This document shows positions 54,927-63,228 of a DNA stretch of 64,000 nt, one piece after another. Position 1 is the stretch's first letter; every line of letters begins with the position of its first letter. The notes under the pieces were generated by a model that saw only the letters and a list, made by a program, of their open reading frames with translations, had not been told where the DNA came from and searched no databases. This stretch comes from JBBQZU01 sp041749535 (GTDB lineage: Bacteria > Bacteroidota > Bacteroidia > Flavobacteriales_D > Cryomorphaceae). The stretch lies in NCBI GenBank assembly GCA_041749535.1, contig JBGTBE010000068.1, positions 1 through 64,000 on the forward strand, written 5' to 3'. The position numbers and the translations under genes were made by a program.

Positions 54927-55651
54927 TTTTGTATCGCTGAAAGGTGGGAGAGTACAATACGTATTTCAAGAAGTTCCTTCTCAGCATAAAGCGCGAGATC
55001 GTATTGGTAGGCCACCCAGCCTTGCATCTCTGCACGTGATGCGCGCAGGGCATTCCAATCGTACGATACGATGCCGCCTTCGCCTTCCCAGGTAGCAGGG
55101 TCCATATTCCAATCTACAGCGCGGTAGTAATTTGATCCGGGTGCGAATATCACACTTGTTGCAACTGGGTAGATGCGTTCCAGGCGCTCGTGCGCATCTC
55201 CATAGCGGATTAATGCTTTGCGCAGCTCAACATCGCGTATGTCTGACAAGCGCCCTGTGGAAACGAGTTCCTGGTACGAAGTGGCAATCTGTGGAACGTT
55301 CTGCACCCAGTTGGACCTGGCAAGCGCTTTTCGAAATTGGCGCTCATCATGGGGTGGATTTTCGAGACGCAGGGCATTCACCACATATGCCGTACTTTGA
55401 TGGGATGAGTGTGCAAATGAAACCAACCCGGCCAAAACAGGTTCGAGCACGCGAAACTCTTCTTCGAGTCGCAGCAACATGCTGTCGTGGAGAGCAGCCT
55501 TCTTTGAAGCTTCGTTCCAGTTGTTTAATTGCAAGGCGATGAGTATGCCGATGACCACGAGAAGTATTTCTCCAATGGCATAGGTGAAGTAGCGGGTCAC
55601 ACGGCCTTGAGCCATCATGTTTCGGCGGATGGTTCTGAAGAAGCGAATCAT
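54923..55651 (-). CDS. DUF6090 family membrane protein (first of three)
   Basis: 242 residues starting MIRFFRTIRRNMMAQGRVTR, then a helix (YAIGEILLVVIGILIALQLNNW) and a helical outer domain with many arginine and glutamate residues (LLRLEEEFRVLEPVLAGLVSF). It is the first gene of the tandem array. The cyclase-hydrolase gene ends 41 bp upstream on the same strand, so one transcript may cover all four. Confidence 0.85.
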   Translation of the reverse strand: MIRFFRTIRRNMMAQGRVTRYFTYAIGEILLVVIGILIALQLNNWNEASKKAALHDSMLLRLEEEFRVLEPVLAGLVSFAHSSHQSTAYVVNALRLENPPHDERQFRKALARSNWVQNVPQIATSYQELVSTGRLSDIRDVELRKALIRYGDAHERLERIYPVATSVIFAPGSNYYRAVDWNMDPATWEGEGGIVSYDWNALRASRAEMQGWVAYQYDLALYAEKELLEIRIVLSHLSAIQK

Positions 55652-55692
55652 AAATGTTTTCTTATTCTAATTGTCAATTTCATGGCAATTCA

Positions 55693-58302
55693 TCAATTCA
55701 CTTTCCCTAAATAAGTATCATACCAGGCCAGCGACTCCTTCACAAAATCAATCCGGGGCACGAGGTGGCCTGCTTCGTAAACAATCCGCTTTTTGTGTGC
55801 GTCAGGGGTGCCCAGGAATTCAAACATGGGTTTCTGCGATGTCTCAGAGGGAAAAAACATGTCATGCTTGCCATTGAGCATAAGGGTGGGCTGGGTGACG
55901 CGCGGCAGGTAGTTGAGTTGGTCGGCCTCGGGCAGTGATTTGTTCATCACCATGCCACCTACATTCAGCACGCTGGCTTTGATTCGTTTTTCTACCGCAG
56001 GAATGATTCCGCCCATGTAGCCGCCCCAGCTCCAGCCTAGATAACCAACCTTGTCTGCCTGCATATCAGGCCGTGTTTCAAGGTAATCAATGGTCCAGCC
56101 GAATTCTTTGCCCCACATCAGCAGGTGGTCTTTATAGAAAACTGTTTCGTTGGGCAGGTCTGATTTTAAATCGTCATGGCGCTCATGTGTTCCTTTGAGG
56201 ATGGGCACGATCAGCGCGCGCCCGCTTTTCATCACAAAACCCATAAACCGCGGTGCTTCTTGCGGGTCATACTGGGTAGAGTAGATTACATTCGACCCCG
56301 GAAAAAAAATGATGGGTTGGAATGGGCCCTGTGCATTTTCGGGCATATAGAGCCAGGCTTCCATCCGCTCGTTGTTGTACCCCGCATCGTATGAGATTTT
56401 TTCGACCTTCCATCCATCGCCATCTATCGTTTGCTCAATCGTGGGATTGAGTGGGGCTTTGTCATAAATGAACTGGTTAAGGAAGAGTGCAAAGGCCTTG
56501 TCATCTACCGGTGTTTCCACGGTATAGTCACGGAATAGAGGAGCCACATTTGCAGCCAGCTTCACAGCACCGGTATCGCCTTCAAGTATCACAACACACC
56601 TGAAACCATTGGCCACGCTTCGGTCCATAGCCGATTGGGTATAACTGTCGTTAAAAGCAAAAGTAGGATCATTCCAACCGCCGCCGAGAATAAAATTCTG
56701 GCCCTTTTCATTGCTTTCGTTCATGCACCATTCCCTTGCATTTCCCGCTAGGTCGTGCACACCAAATGAACTGTATCCGTTAAGGCTGCCGACTGGTATA
56801 GTAGAAACTCCATTAAAGTTGCTGAGCGGAACAAGATATTGGGTTCTATTGGTATGGGCCACCACACTCCAATGAAACACCGTGGGCAGTTGCTTTTTCG
56901 CAAAAGCGGCGTAGGCCGCCGCTTCGTACCAGGAAATCCCTGTCACAGGGTGGTTCTCCGTACCATCGGGGTAAGTGCCCGCCTCCCAATTAGCCGGTCC
57001 GGGCAAATTTGTTTTATCTATAAACATGGCCATTGCTTCAGCTGCTGAATGGGCTGTTCCTTTGGCGTAAAAAGGATGTTTCCAATAGCTGCTATCTGAA
57101 TACCCACCAGCATCGACAAAAACTTTAAATTCTTTATTCGTTACTTCGTATTTGTCAATTAAAAATTCACCGACTTGTTTACCTCCCTCCTGTTCCAGAC
57201 CTACAATGTACATGCGGGCGATATTGGCAGGTATCCGAGTCATATTTTCGGGAAGACTACCGACAGGGTCCATTTTTAGTGTGTCTATATCCGACCCGAT
57301 CTTTCCTGCCCAAGGCCCCGCATATTCAATGGTGTGATAGCCTTCTTTTCTGATTTCCATACGCAGATATCCGCGGGCTAATTTTATATCCTTCAGTGGA
57401 GTCTCACCTGCATTTCTCCATTCGTCATCGGGCTTGTCGTAATCTTTCCAGAAAACTTCAGCGCCGGGTGGAAAGGTTTCTATGGAAACAACAGCCGAAA
57501 TGTTTGGCCACAGCTTAATCAATGCTGAATCGCCAGGAATATACTTTTCAGCTTCCATGGCCATATCAAAGCCTTCAGTAGGCATCACGAAATTAGTCTC
57601 GGACATTTTTTGAATGGCTGGCAACAGCGTATTGCGTGCGTGAAGCTTGTTGAGATATGGCGGGATGAAAAAATAAGCAACCAGTGACGCCACCGCGAGC
57701 ACCCCCAAAAGCCTGAGCAGGAGCGTTCTCTTTTTGATGGAAATGCGGTCGCTCACATATTTGATGCCCTTTCCATACAGCTTTTTATTCAATGGTACCT
57801 TCAGTCCCGTGTTGCTCACGGCAAAAATCTCCACTGGCTCCAGCATATTCTTAAGCAGGTATTTGCCAAGCGAAATGGTCTGTATATCGCGCTGGCTCTT
57901 CACATCATCCTGCACTTTAGAAGAAATAAAAATGCTGCCTGGAATGGCGAGCGACTCCAGTCGGGAAGCAATATTCACCCCATCGCCATGAACGTCTGCA
58001 TCGTGAAAAATCACGTCGGCTTGGTGTATACCTATGCGCAATGGCACTACTGGTTCTTGCAGCATCAGTGTTTGCACTTTTATGGCCGTATGCAGGGATT
58101 GGATGGCACTGCTGAAGGTGCACAACACACCATCGCCCATCCATTTTATAATTTTTCCGTTGTGCAAACTCACAGCAGTTTCGAGTTCTTGCTTTAGTTT
58201 TTGACGAAGCTCGAGCGCCAGCTTTTCATCGCTTTGCATCATTGCTGAAAAGCCGGCTATATCTGCAAACAGGATGGCGGCGAGCTGACGTGATTCTGAC
58301 AT
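55693..58302 (-). CDS. Class III cyclase fused to PEGA, FGE-sulfatase-like and alpha/beta-hydrolase domains
   Basis: 869 residues. Residues 1-165 are a class III nucleotide cyclase: metal Asp14 in LFADIAGFSAMM, Asp57 in KWMGDGVLCTF, and HGDGVNIASRLESLA. A transmembrane helix lies at about 195-213. Residues 270-345 are PEGA-like (IETFPPGAEVFWKDY, GYLRMEIRKEGYHTIEY). Residues 355-575 are formylglycine-generating-enzyme-like (IDKYEVTNKEFKVFVDAGG, HPVTGISWYEAAAYAAF, GNAREWCMN, RSVANGFRCV). Residues 595-865 are an alpha/beta hydrolase with triad candidates Ser758 (GWSWGG), Asp814 and His846. The outer parts should be periplasmic. The same outer layout is familiar from proteins with a Ser/Thr kinase inside; here a cyclase takes that place. 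Confidence 0.9.
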   Translation of the reverse strand: MSESRQLAAILFADIAGFSAMMQSDEKLALELRQKLKQELETAVSLHNGKIIKWMGDGVLCTFSSAIQSLHTAIKVQTLMLQEPVVPLRIGIHQADVIFHDADVHGDGVNIASRLESLAIPGSIFISSKVQDDVKSQRDIQTISLGKYLLKNMLEPVEIFAVSNTGLKVPLNKKLYGKGIKYVSDRISIKKRTLLLRLLGVLAVASLVAYFFIPPYLNKLHARNTLLPAIQKMSETNFVMPTEGFDMAMEAEKYIPGDSALIKLWPNISAVVSIETFPPGAEVFWKDYDKPDDEWRNAGETPLKDIKLARGYLRMEIRKEGYHTIEYAGPWAGKIGSDIDTLKMDPVGSLPENMTRIPANIARMYIVGLEQEGGKQVGEFLIDKYEVTNKEFKVFVDAGGYSDSSYWKHPFYAKGTAHSAAEAMAMFIDKTNLPGPANWEAGTYPDGTENHPVTGISWYEAAAYAAFAKKQLPTVFHWSVVAHTNRTQYLVPLSNFNGVSTIPVGSLNGYSSFGVHDLAGNAREWCMNESNEKGQNFILGGGWNDPTFAFNDSYTQSAMDRSVANGFRCVVILEGDTGAVKLAANVAPLFRDYTVETPVDDKAFALFLNQFIYDKAPLNPTIEQTIDGDGWKVEKISYDAGYNNERMEAWLYMPENAQGPFQPIIFFPGSNVIYSTQYDPQEAPRFMGFVMKSGRALIVPILKGTHERHDDLKSDLPNETVFYKDHLLMWGKEFGWTIDYLETRPDMQADKVGYLGWSWGGYMGGIIPAVEKRIKASVLNVGGMVMNKSLPEADQLNYLPRVTQPTLMLNGKHDMFFPSETSQKPMFEFLGTPDAHKKRIVYEAGHLVPRIDFVKESLAWYDTYLGKVN

Positions 58303-58545
58303 TTATCGTTGGTTTGGGTGGTATAGGATAGGAGCCAATTCTTTCCGTGGAGCGACTTCCACGTTAGGATGGTTAAGGGAAGGATCATGGCTTTGTTGAA
58401 AGATCCAGCCTTCCTGGCCGGCAAGAAAAATACGCTGGTGGGAATGAAAAACATTGGTAGCAAACCGGGTGACATACTCCTGAGCTTTGGTACCAGATAT
58501 GCCGAAATCAAAAATGAGAACAGCAAGAAGGCGGTGAAATTCCAT
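58303..58545 (-). CDS. Short secreted leader protein, probable truncated sensor remnant
   Basis: 80 residues whose TAA stop directly abuts the cyclase-hydrolase ATG (TAAATG). The first 22 residues look like a signal peptide (LLAVLIFDFGISGTKAQ). The middle reads FLAGQEGWIFQQSHDPSLNHP, reminiscent of the GW-F-x(3)-DP start of 7TMR-DISM extracellular sensor domains that precede cyclases and kinases in this phylum. That resemblance is from memory. It could be what is left of a sensor once fused to the cyclase, or a small coupled protein. Confidence is limited by its shortness. Confidence 0.4.
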   Translation of the reverse strand: MEFHRLLAVLIFDFGISGTKAQEYVTRFATNVFHSHQRIFLAGQEGWIFQQSHDPSLNHPNVEVAPRKELAPILYHPNQR

Positions 58546-59394
58546 TGGGGAAAGTTAACGTTCTTTCCGTATTGTACAATTCAACATTGCTTTAGATGGG
58601 TCTCAGGTATTCTGGAACCAAAAAGGATTGTGGCGAAAAATTTTTAATGGCTATTTATCAATATTTTAATGGTAATTGCTTTGGCAGACCGCAGCAAAGA
58701 TTTTCAAATCTTCTAACACGGAGTTCCCAAAGAAACGGGTTCCAAACCTTCAACGTTTCAAATATGGCAACGAGCTGAATGAAATGAAGGGCATTGCCTA
58801 GCCAGAACTGCATCATGACAGCCTTACCACTTGGCAGTTGGCGAGTCCACCCGCTGATTTTAATACGCATATTATTATTGCAACCGTCGCACAATTGTAT
58901 CCTTTAAATGGTTTCACAGATTTGTTGAGGGCAATTAGAAAAAAATCTCCGGTGCAGACATTCGTTTGAAAACAATATAGACATGTGGTTCTGGTTCAGG
59001 CAAAACATTTTGCGCTCAGACACATATGGATATTTGCAAATGATGACCAATCTGTTGTTAAGCCCGCTTCCAACCTTTTGAATCATTGCTACATTTAATG
59101 CATTCAGGCAATGTTGATTGTCACAGATGAGAACCCAATACTGCATTCTATATCTACACCGACTATTGTTCAAACATATGGTTTAAGATTTAAACATTGA
59201 CTTGAAATACCCGGAGCCAAAGAAAAGCCCGATGGAAGACGGGCGATTTCAACAAAATAAATTTAATTATATATATTTCAGCGTTTTAATTATATTTTTC
59301 ACGATCCATACGAGAAAATTATTTTAACACAATTAAACATTTTCAGAATTGGTCTGTTTTCGTTTTGTTTAATCTTAATCTAAAAAAGTTCAAC
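58546..59394. other. Long intergenic region upstream of the rhodopsin gene
   Basis: About 850 bp with no convincing gene on either strand. A small GC hairpin at 59227-59244 (GCCCG / CGGGC, 8-base loop) is followed by about 150 bp of very AT-rich DNA leading to the rhodopsin start. This is the likely site of rhodopsin promoter and regulation. I could not find a clean TAnnTTTG box; TCGTTTTG near 59360 has one mismatch. Confidence 0.45.
59227..59244. other. Small hairpin upstream of rhodopsin
   Basis: 5-bp stem GCCCG / CGGGC with an 8-base loop, about 150 bp before the start codon. No gene ends just before it, so it is not an obvious terminator; it could belong to an upstream RNA or be chance. 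Confidence 0.3.
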
Positions 59395-60147
59395 ATGAAA
59401 ACAGTACTTCTTGATGTCGTAATCATCCCCGTAAATGACCCGGTTGCGTTTACATTTTTTATCGGTTACATGGCCATGCTGGCTGCCTCAGTCTTTTTCT
59501 TTTTTGAAAGGAGTCGCGTAAAAGGAAAGTGGAAAACATCCCTTCTGGTTTCAGGTCTTATTACGGGTATTGCTGCTGTGCATTACTATTACATGCGAGA
59601 TTACTACATGGCCACTGGAGAAAATCCGACGGCACTCAGGTACATCGACTGGACGCTAACAGTGCCCTTAATGTGTGTTGAATTTTACCTCCTTACCAAA
59701 GCAGCAGGAGCCAAGCTCTCATTGCTGTGGAAACTCATTATTGCAGCGGTGGTGATGTTGGTTGCGGGTTATATTGGTGAGGCCTTTTCAGACGGCTCTA
59801 CAGGTCATTCAGTTACTTGGGGGGTTATCTCATCCATTGGTTATGTGTACATTCTCTACACTTCATGGATAGGTGAAGTGAAGCAATTGGCTGACAAGAG
59901 TGGCAATCCAACAGTGATAAGAGGTGTTCGTACCCTTGCATGGTTTGTACTCGTAGGATGGGCCATTTACCCAATTGGGTATATGTGTATGCCTGGCGGG
60001 TGGCTTAATGTAGGTCTTGGATGGGAATCATCCAATGTTGACTTGTTTTATAATATAGCTGATGCAATCAATAAAATTGGATTTGGACTTGTAGTTTACA
60101 GCATTGCATTGAGCGATGGCACTGTAGATGAGAAGGTAGTAGCCTAG
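59395..60147 (+). CDS. Proteorhodopsin-type light-driven proton pump
   Basis: 250 residues, seven transmembrane helices. In helix C the motif RYIDWTLTVPLMCVEFY gives Asp85, Thr89 and Glu96, matching the DTE set (D97/T101/E108) of proton-pumping proteorhodopsins. His63 in helix B fits PR His75. Lys227 in IADAINKIGF is the retinal Schiff-base lysine with Asp223 nearby. Met93 sits at the spectral-tuning site (PR L/Q105), predicting green absorption. In helix E the segment TWGVISSIGYVYILY aligns with bacteriorhodopsin WWAISTAAMLYILY, putting Gly143 at the W138 position that is Gly in xanthorhodopsin. ATG at 59395 is chosen over a TTG 30 bases upstream. The retinal-synthesis fusion gene follows 84 bp later. 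Confidence 0.96.
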   Translation: MKTVLLDVVIIPVNDPVAFTFFIGYMAMLAASVFFFFERSRVKGKWKTSLLVSGLITGIAAVHYYYMRDYYMATGENPTALRYIDWTLTVPLMCVEFYLLTKAAGAKLSLLWKLIIAAVVMLVAGYIGEAFSDGSTGHSVTWGVISSIGYVYILYTSWIGEVKQLADKSGNPTVIRGVRTLAWFVLVGWAIYPIGYMCMPGGWLNVGLGWESSNVDLFYNIADAINKIGFGLVVYSIALSDGTVDEKVVA

Positions 60148-60176
60148 GTCTGCTGGTAGATTGGATATCAACCGTT

Positions 60177-60202
60177 TGCCCCCGAATAATTATTCGGGGG
60201 CA
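60177..60202 (+). terminator. Perfect 26-bp inverted repeat between rhodopsin and crtY-blh
   Basis: TGCCCCCGAATAA is followed immediately by its exact reverse complement, giving a 10-11 bp hairpin with a small AT loop. It is followed by ATTTATCAT and no long T run, so it may act as a partial terminator or an mRNA-stabilising 3' end. Confidence 0.7.
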
Positions 60203-60231
60203 TTTATCATATACTGTTCTTACTCAAATCA

Positions 60232-62307
60232 GTGAAAAATTCTCCGTTATCAGATTTTGATGCAATAGTGCTTGGCGCAGGAGGGGCAGGTCTTTTGCTC
60301 CTACAGGCGCTGCATGAGGATGGATGGATGAAAGACAACCGCATACTGGTAGTGGAACCTGAAGCCAAACAAACAAATGACCGCACCTGGTGCTATTGGT
60401 CCGATGGCTCCGATCAGCTGCTTCAAAACTTGGGCGATGTGGTCTCACATAGCTGGAGTATGGTAAACAACGGCTTGGGCAGTGTTGAATCCCTCTCACC
60501 CTACACCTATTCGCACATCAGGAGCAAAGACTTTTACGCCAAGGTGATGAATACCATTCTCCCCTTCGTATCCTGGAAGAATGCCCGCGCCGGAGAAGTT
60601 TACGAAAAAGACGGGTTGTGCTTCGTGCACATAGAGGACATCTGCTTGTCAGCCCGTTACATTTTTGATTCGCGGCCCTTCTCTCCTACCGAGCTTGATG
60701 CTGTGATGAAATCCAGCGACAGTTTGTGGCAATCATTTGTTGGTTTCAGGGTTAAAACTGAAATGCCGGTTCATACTGAAGTATGCACCCTGATGGACTT
60801 CAATATTGAGCAGGATGGTGCTTCTCAATTTGTATACACCTTACCGACTGATGAACATGAGGCCCTCATCGAACTTACGAGGTTTGGCACTGACATTTTA
60901 GACAAAGAAAGGGCACACCAACTTTTACTGAAATACATCGATCTGAATTACGGGAAATTCCAGATACTGGAAACAGAATATGGACGAATACCTATGACCG
61001 CTGCTTTAAACCCGAAGTTGGAGTTTCATGCACAGGAAACTTGCTACATCCAAATAGGCTCGAGGGCCGGAGCAGTGAAAAGCACCACCGGATATGCTTT
61101 CAAGAAGATGTCAAATCACGCCCAGCGCATCGCGAAAGCGCTTACATCCGCAGGGCAGATACCTACGGCGTTTCACCATCCGCGTTTGTCATTTTACGAC
61201 GACCTCTTGTTAAGGGTCCTCACCCAGCGCCCGGATTGGGGTAAAAATATATTTCAGCGCCTTTTCAGCAAACGAAGAACTGCAGATGTACTCAGATTTC
61301 TCGATGAGGAAACCCATCTGATTCAGGAAGCAAAAATTCTTTCGGCATTGCAACCGGGCCCTTTTCTACAAGCACTGGTTTCGACCCGGGTGAAAAATCT
61401 CCGCAATTCAATCTCAAGAATATATAAAGAAGCACCAACCCTTCTACAAACTGATGGTGCGCTTGTACTATTGCTGACATGCATGCTGGTGCTTTGCAAT
61501 GTCCTCATGCACGACGCTCTTGTTACAGCCAGTCCATGGATACTTCTTGCCGGCCTCATCTTCCCCGGTATTCCCCACGGTGCAGTAGACCATTGGATAG
61601 CCCTGGGAGCGAAAATTGATTGGCGTAAGCTTCTGGCATTTGTGGTTCGATACCTTGCAGTTATGGGTGCAATTGGGATGCTCTGGTGGATAAGCCCCAC
61701 GGTGGGGTTCATATTCTTCCTGGGCTACTCTGCTTGGCATTTCGGTGAAACTGATTTGCAGGAATGGAAGTCCTACAAAGGAATACTTGCCAGCTTATGG
61801 GGATGCGCCGTATTGGGGACCATCCTTTTTGGCCATTTCAGCAGTTTGGAGCCTTATATGAATTCCTATGGCATCTATTCTTTGTACACATTTCTGGCCC
61901 CATTCCAGTATTTGCTGTTAGCAAGTTCACTGGCTGCCGTTGGTATAACTGGTGTATTGCTTCCTAAACAAGCGGTGAAACAATGGGCAATTACCGCATC
62001 GGTGCTCTTACTTGGTTTATTCCTTCCCTTGCTTCTGTCGTTTGCATTGTACTTTGTAGGATGCCATAGTTTTCGGGGGTGGAAACACCTTCAAACAGGC
62101 TTGCAAAGCTCTCCAACATCCCTTCTTCGTAAAGCACTTCCTTTCAGCTTTGGTGCCTGGCTAATCGGAGTTGTCGCCCTGCTTGCAGTAACACATGCCG
62201 GACTGTTAATCAACAATCTGTGGGCATTTGGTTTCGCTTTTATTGCAGCTATAAGCGCTCCTCATGTGTGGATGATGCACATAATGTACAGAAAAACTTC
62301 TTCCTGA
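60232..62307 (+). CDS. crtY-blh: Lycopene beta-cyclase (CrtY) fused to beta-carotene 15,15'-dioxygenase (Blh)
   Basis: 691 residues. Residues 1-390 are CrtY: dinucleotide-binding AIVLGAGGAGLLLL (14-21), NDRTWCYWSDG (49-59), YIFDSRPF (143-150), the GSRAGAVKSTTGYAF motif (276-290) and the RFLDEETHL region. Residues from about 408 form a polytopic Brp/Blh domain with the iron-ligand candidates: His449 and His454 (GIPHGAVDH), His503 (SAWHFGETD), His612 (GCHSFRGW), His678 and His683 (APHVWMMH). The frame is continuous through the join (about 390-410, ISRIYKEAPTLLQTDG). Together they would turn lycopene into beta-carotene and cleave it to two retinals for the upstream rhodopsin. GTG start at 60232. 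In the proteorhodopsin gene sets I know, crtY and blh are separate genes. Confidence 0.95.
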   Translation: MKNSPLSDFDAIVLGAGGAGLLLLQALHEDGWMKDNRILVVEPEAKQTNDRTWCYWSDGSDQLLQNLGDVVSHSWSMVNNGLGSVESLSPYTYSHIRSKDFYAKVMNTILPFVSWKNARAGEVYEKDGLCFVHIEDICLSARYIFDSRPFSPTELDAVMKSSDSLWQSFVGFRVKTEMPVHTEVCTLMDFNIEQDGASQFVYTLPTDEHEALIELTRFGTDILDKERAHQLLLKYIDLNYGKFQILETEYGRIPMTAALNPKLEFHAQETCYIQIGSRAGAVKSTTGYAFKKMSNHAQRIAKALTSAGQIPTAFHHPRLSFYDDLLLRVLTQRPDWGKNIFQRLFSKRRTADVLRFLDEETHLIQEAKILSALQPGPFLQALVSTRVKNLRNSISRIYKEAPTLLQTDGALVLLLTCMLVLCNVLMHDALVTASPWILLAGLIFPGIPHGAVDHWIALGAKIDWRKLLAFVVRYLAVMGAIGMLWWISPTVGFIFFLGYSAWHFGETDLQEWKSYKGILASLWGCAVLGTILFGHFSSLEPYMNSYGIYSLYTFLAPFQYLLLASSLAAVGITGVLLPKQAVKQWAITASVLLLGLFLPLLLSFALYFVGCHSFRGWKHLQTGLQSSPTSLLRKALPFSFGAWLIGVVALLAVTHAGLLINNLWAFGFAFIAAISAPHVWMMHIMYRKTSS

Positions 62308-62395
62308 AATGACAATCTTCCATCAGGCATTTCAGTTTGAGGAAGAAACAGAACAAAGACCAACCTAAAAAGATGGTACTTTACGGACATAAAAC

Positions 62396-62433
62396 AATGT
62401 GCAATGTGCAATGTACAATGTACAATGTACAAT
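62396..62433 (+). repeat. Heptanucleotide tandem repeat (AATGTRC)5
   Basis: Five units, two AATGTGC then three AATGTAC, plus a partial AAT. It lies in the 317-bp gap between crtY-blh and the gene at 62625, which otherwise shows no gene. Possibly a slippage-prone site. Confidence 0.85.
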
Positions 62434-62624
62434 CAGTTGAAGCTGATTCAGAAAGTGGGGAGTATCCTATATTTTAAACAAAACATTCTTACTCTCTATA
62501 AAGAACAGGGAAAATTTTTGGAATTCAAAAGCCTGGCATTCTCACAAGAATGATAAAATACAGCACATATACTATCGCGATGATAAGATATACCGATTGC
62601 AATTCTTGCAAAAAACAGAAGAAA

Positions 62625-63008
62625 ATGAAGACCAATAAAGTGATGAAAATCGCACTGTTCTTGCTGGCGTTTGGCGGTATGCAGGCCCAAAATGTAGACT
62701 ACAGTAACATGGAAAAACGCTTCGTAAAAAAAGAACTCTCCGCGCAGGATACAGTTGCTTTTCGCGAAGTTGGAGAGCAAAAAGTGCAACAGCTTTTTGA
62801 CAAGAGCCATTTTTACAGCCAGAACTATAGCAATACATCCAATCAGGTGTACGCAAAGCAGCAAATACCCAACCTATTCTATGTAGCCCCCGGCGACACC
62901 CTCGATGTGAATGAGCTTGTGCTGGCCATAGAACGCCTGGAGTCAAAACAAACCGGCCAAATTGAATTGAACACAAAGCCAACCCCCGGGATATCTCGGC
63001 ATGGTTGA
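62625..63008 (+). CDS. Small secreted protein of unknown function
   Basis: 127 residues with a signal peptide (MKTNKVMKIALFLLAFGGMQAQ; Met1 or Met7 could start). The mature part is hydrophilic, with SNMEKRFVKKELSAQDTVAFREVGEQKVQQLF and an AIERLESKQTG helix. No family is recognised. Gene context gives no hint beyond lying downstream of the light module. Its last codons overlap a short frame at 63001. Confidence 0.6.
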   Translation: MKTNKVMKIALFLLAFGGMQAQNVDYSNMEKRFVKKELSAQDTVAFREVGEQKVQQLFDKSHFYSQNYSNTSNQVYAKQQIPNLFYVAPGDTLDVNELVLAIERLESKQTGQIELNTKPTPGISRHG

Positions 63009-63186
63009 AACATTAAATTGTGAACCCAAATTCACGTTTTATCTGGTGTTGAAGCAAATTCCAAAGAATTTTGGCAAGGAGCAAGAAATGGTTTGGCAAG
63101 TGTTCCTCAATAATCCGCAGCTACAGTATATAAGGCAGAAGAAGAGTCTGAAAAAAATGGGGTGGAATAGAAAATCGCAAGAATAA
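63001..63186 (+). CDS. Possible short protein overlapping the secreted protein gene
   Basis: 61 residues, lysine- and glutamine-rich (FGKEQEMVWQVFLNNPQLQYIRQKKSL), starting 8 bp before the upstream stop. No family recognised. It may be a shifted continuation of the preceding gene or a chance frame. Confidence 0.25.
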   Translation: MVETLNCEPKFTFYLVLKQIPKNFGKEQEMVWQVFLNNPQLQYIRQKKSLKKMGWNRKSQE

Positions 63187-63228
63187 GAACCAGGAAAATA
63201 TAAAGTCGCGGTGTACAATCCAACCGCA

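Noticed and set aside
58369..58647. Plus-strand frame opposite the short leader peptide gene
   Set aside because: It is antisense to the signal-peptide-like frame on the minus strand and shows no family motif.
58658..59173. Two minus-strand frames in the gap before the rhodopsin gene
   Set aside because: Cysteine- and asparagine-rich with no recognisable pattern, no start context and no coupling with neighbours; treated as noncoding.
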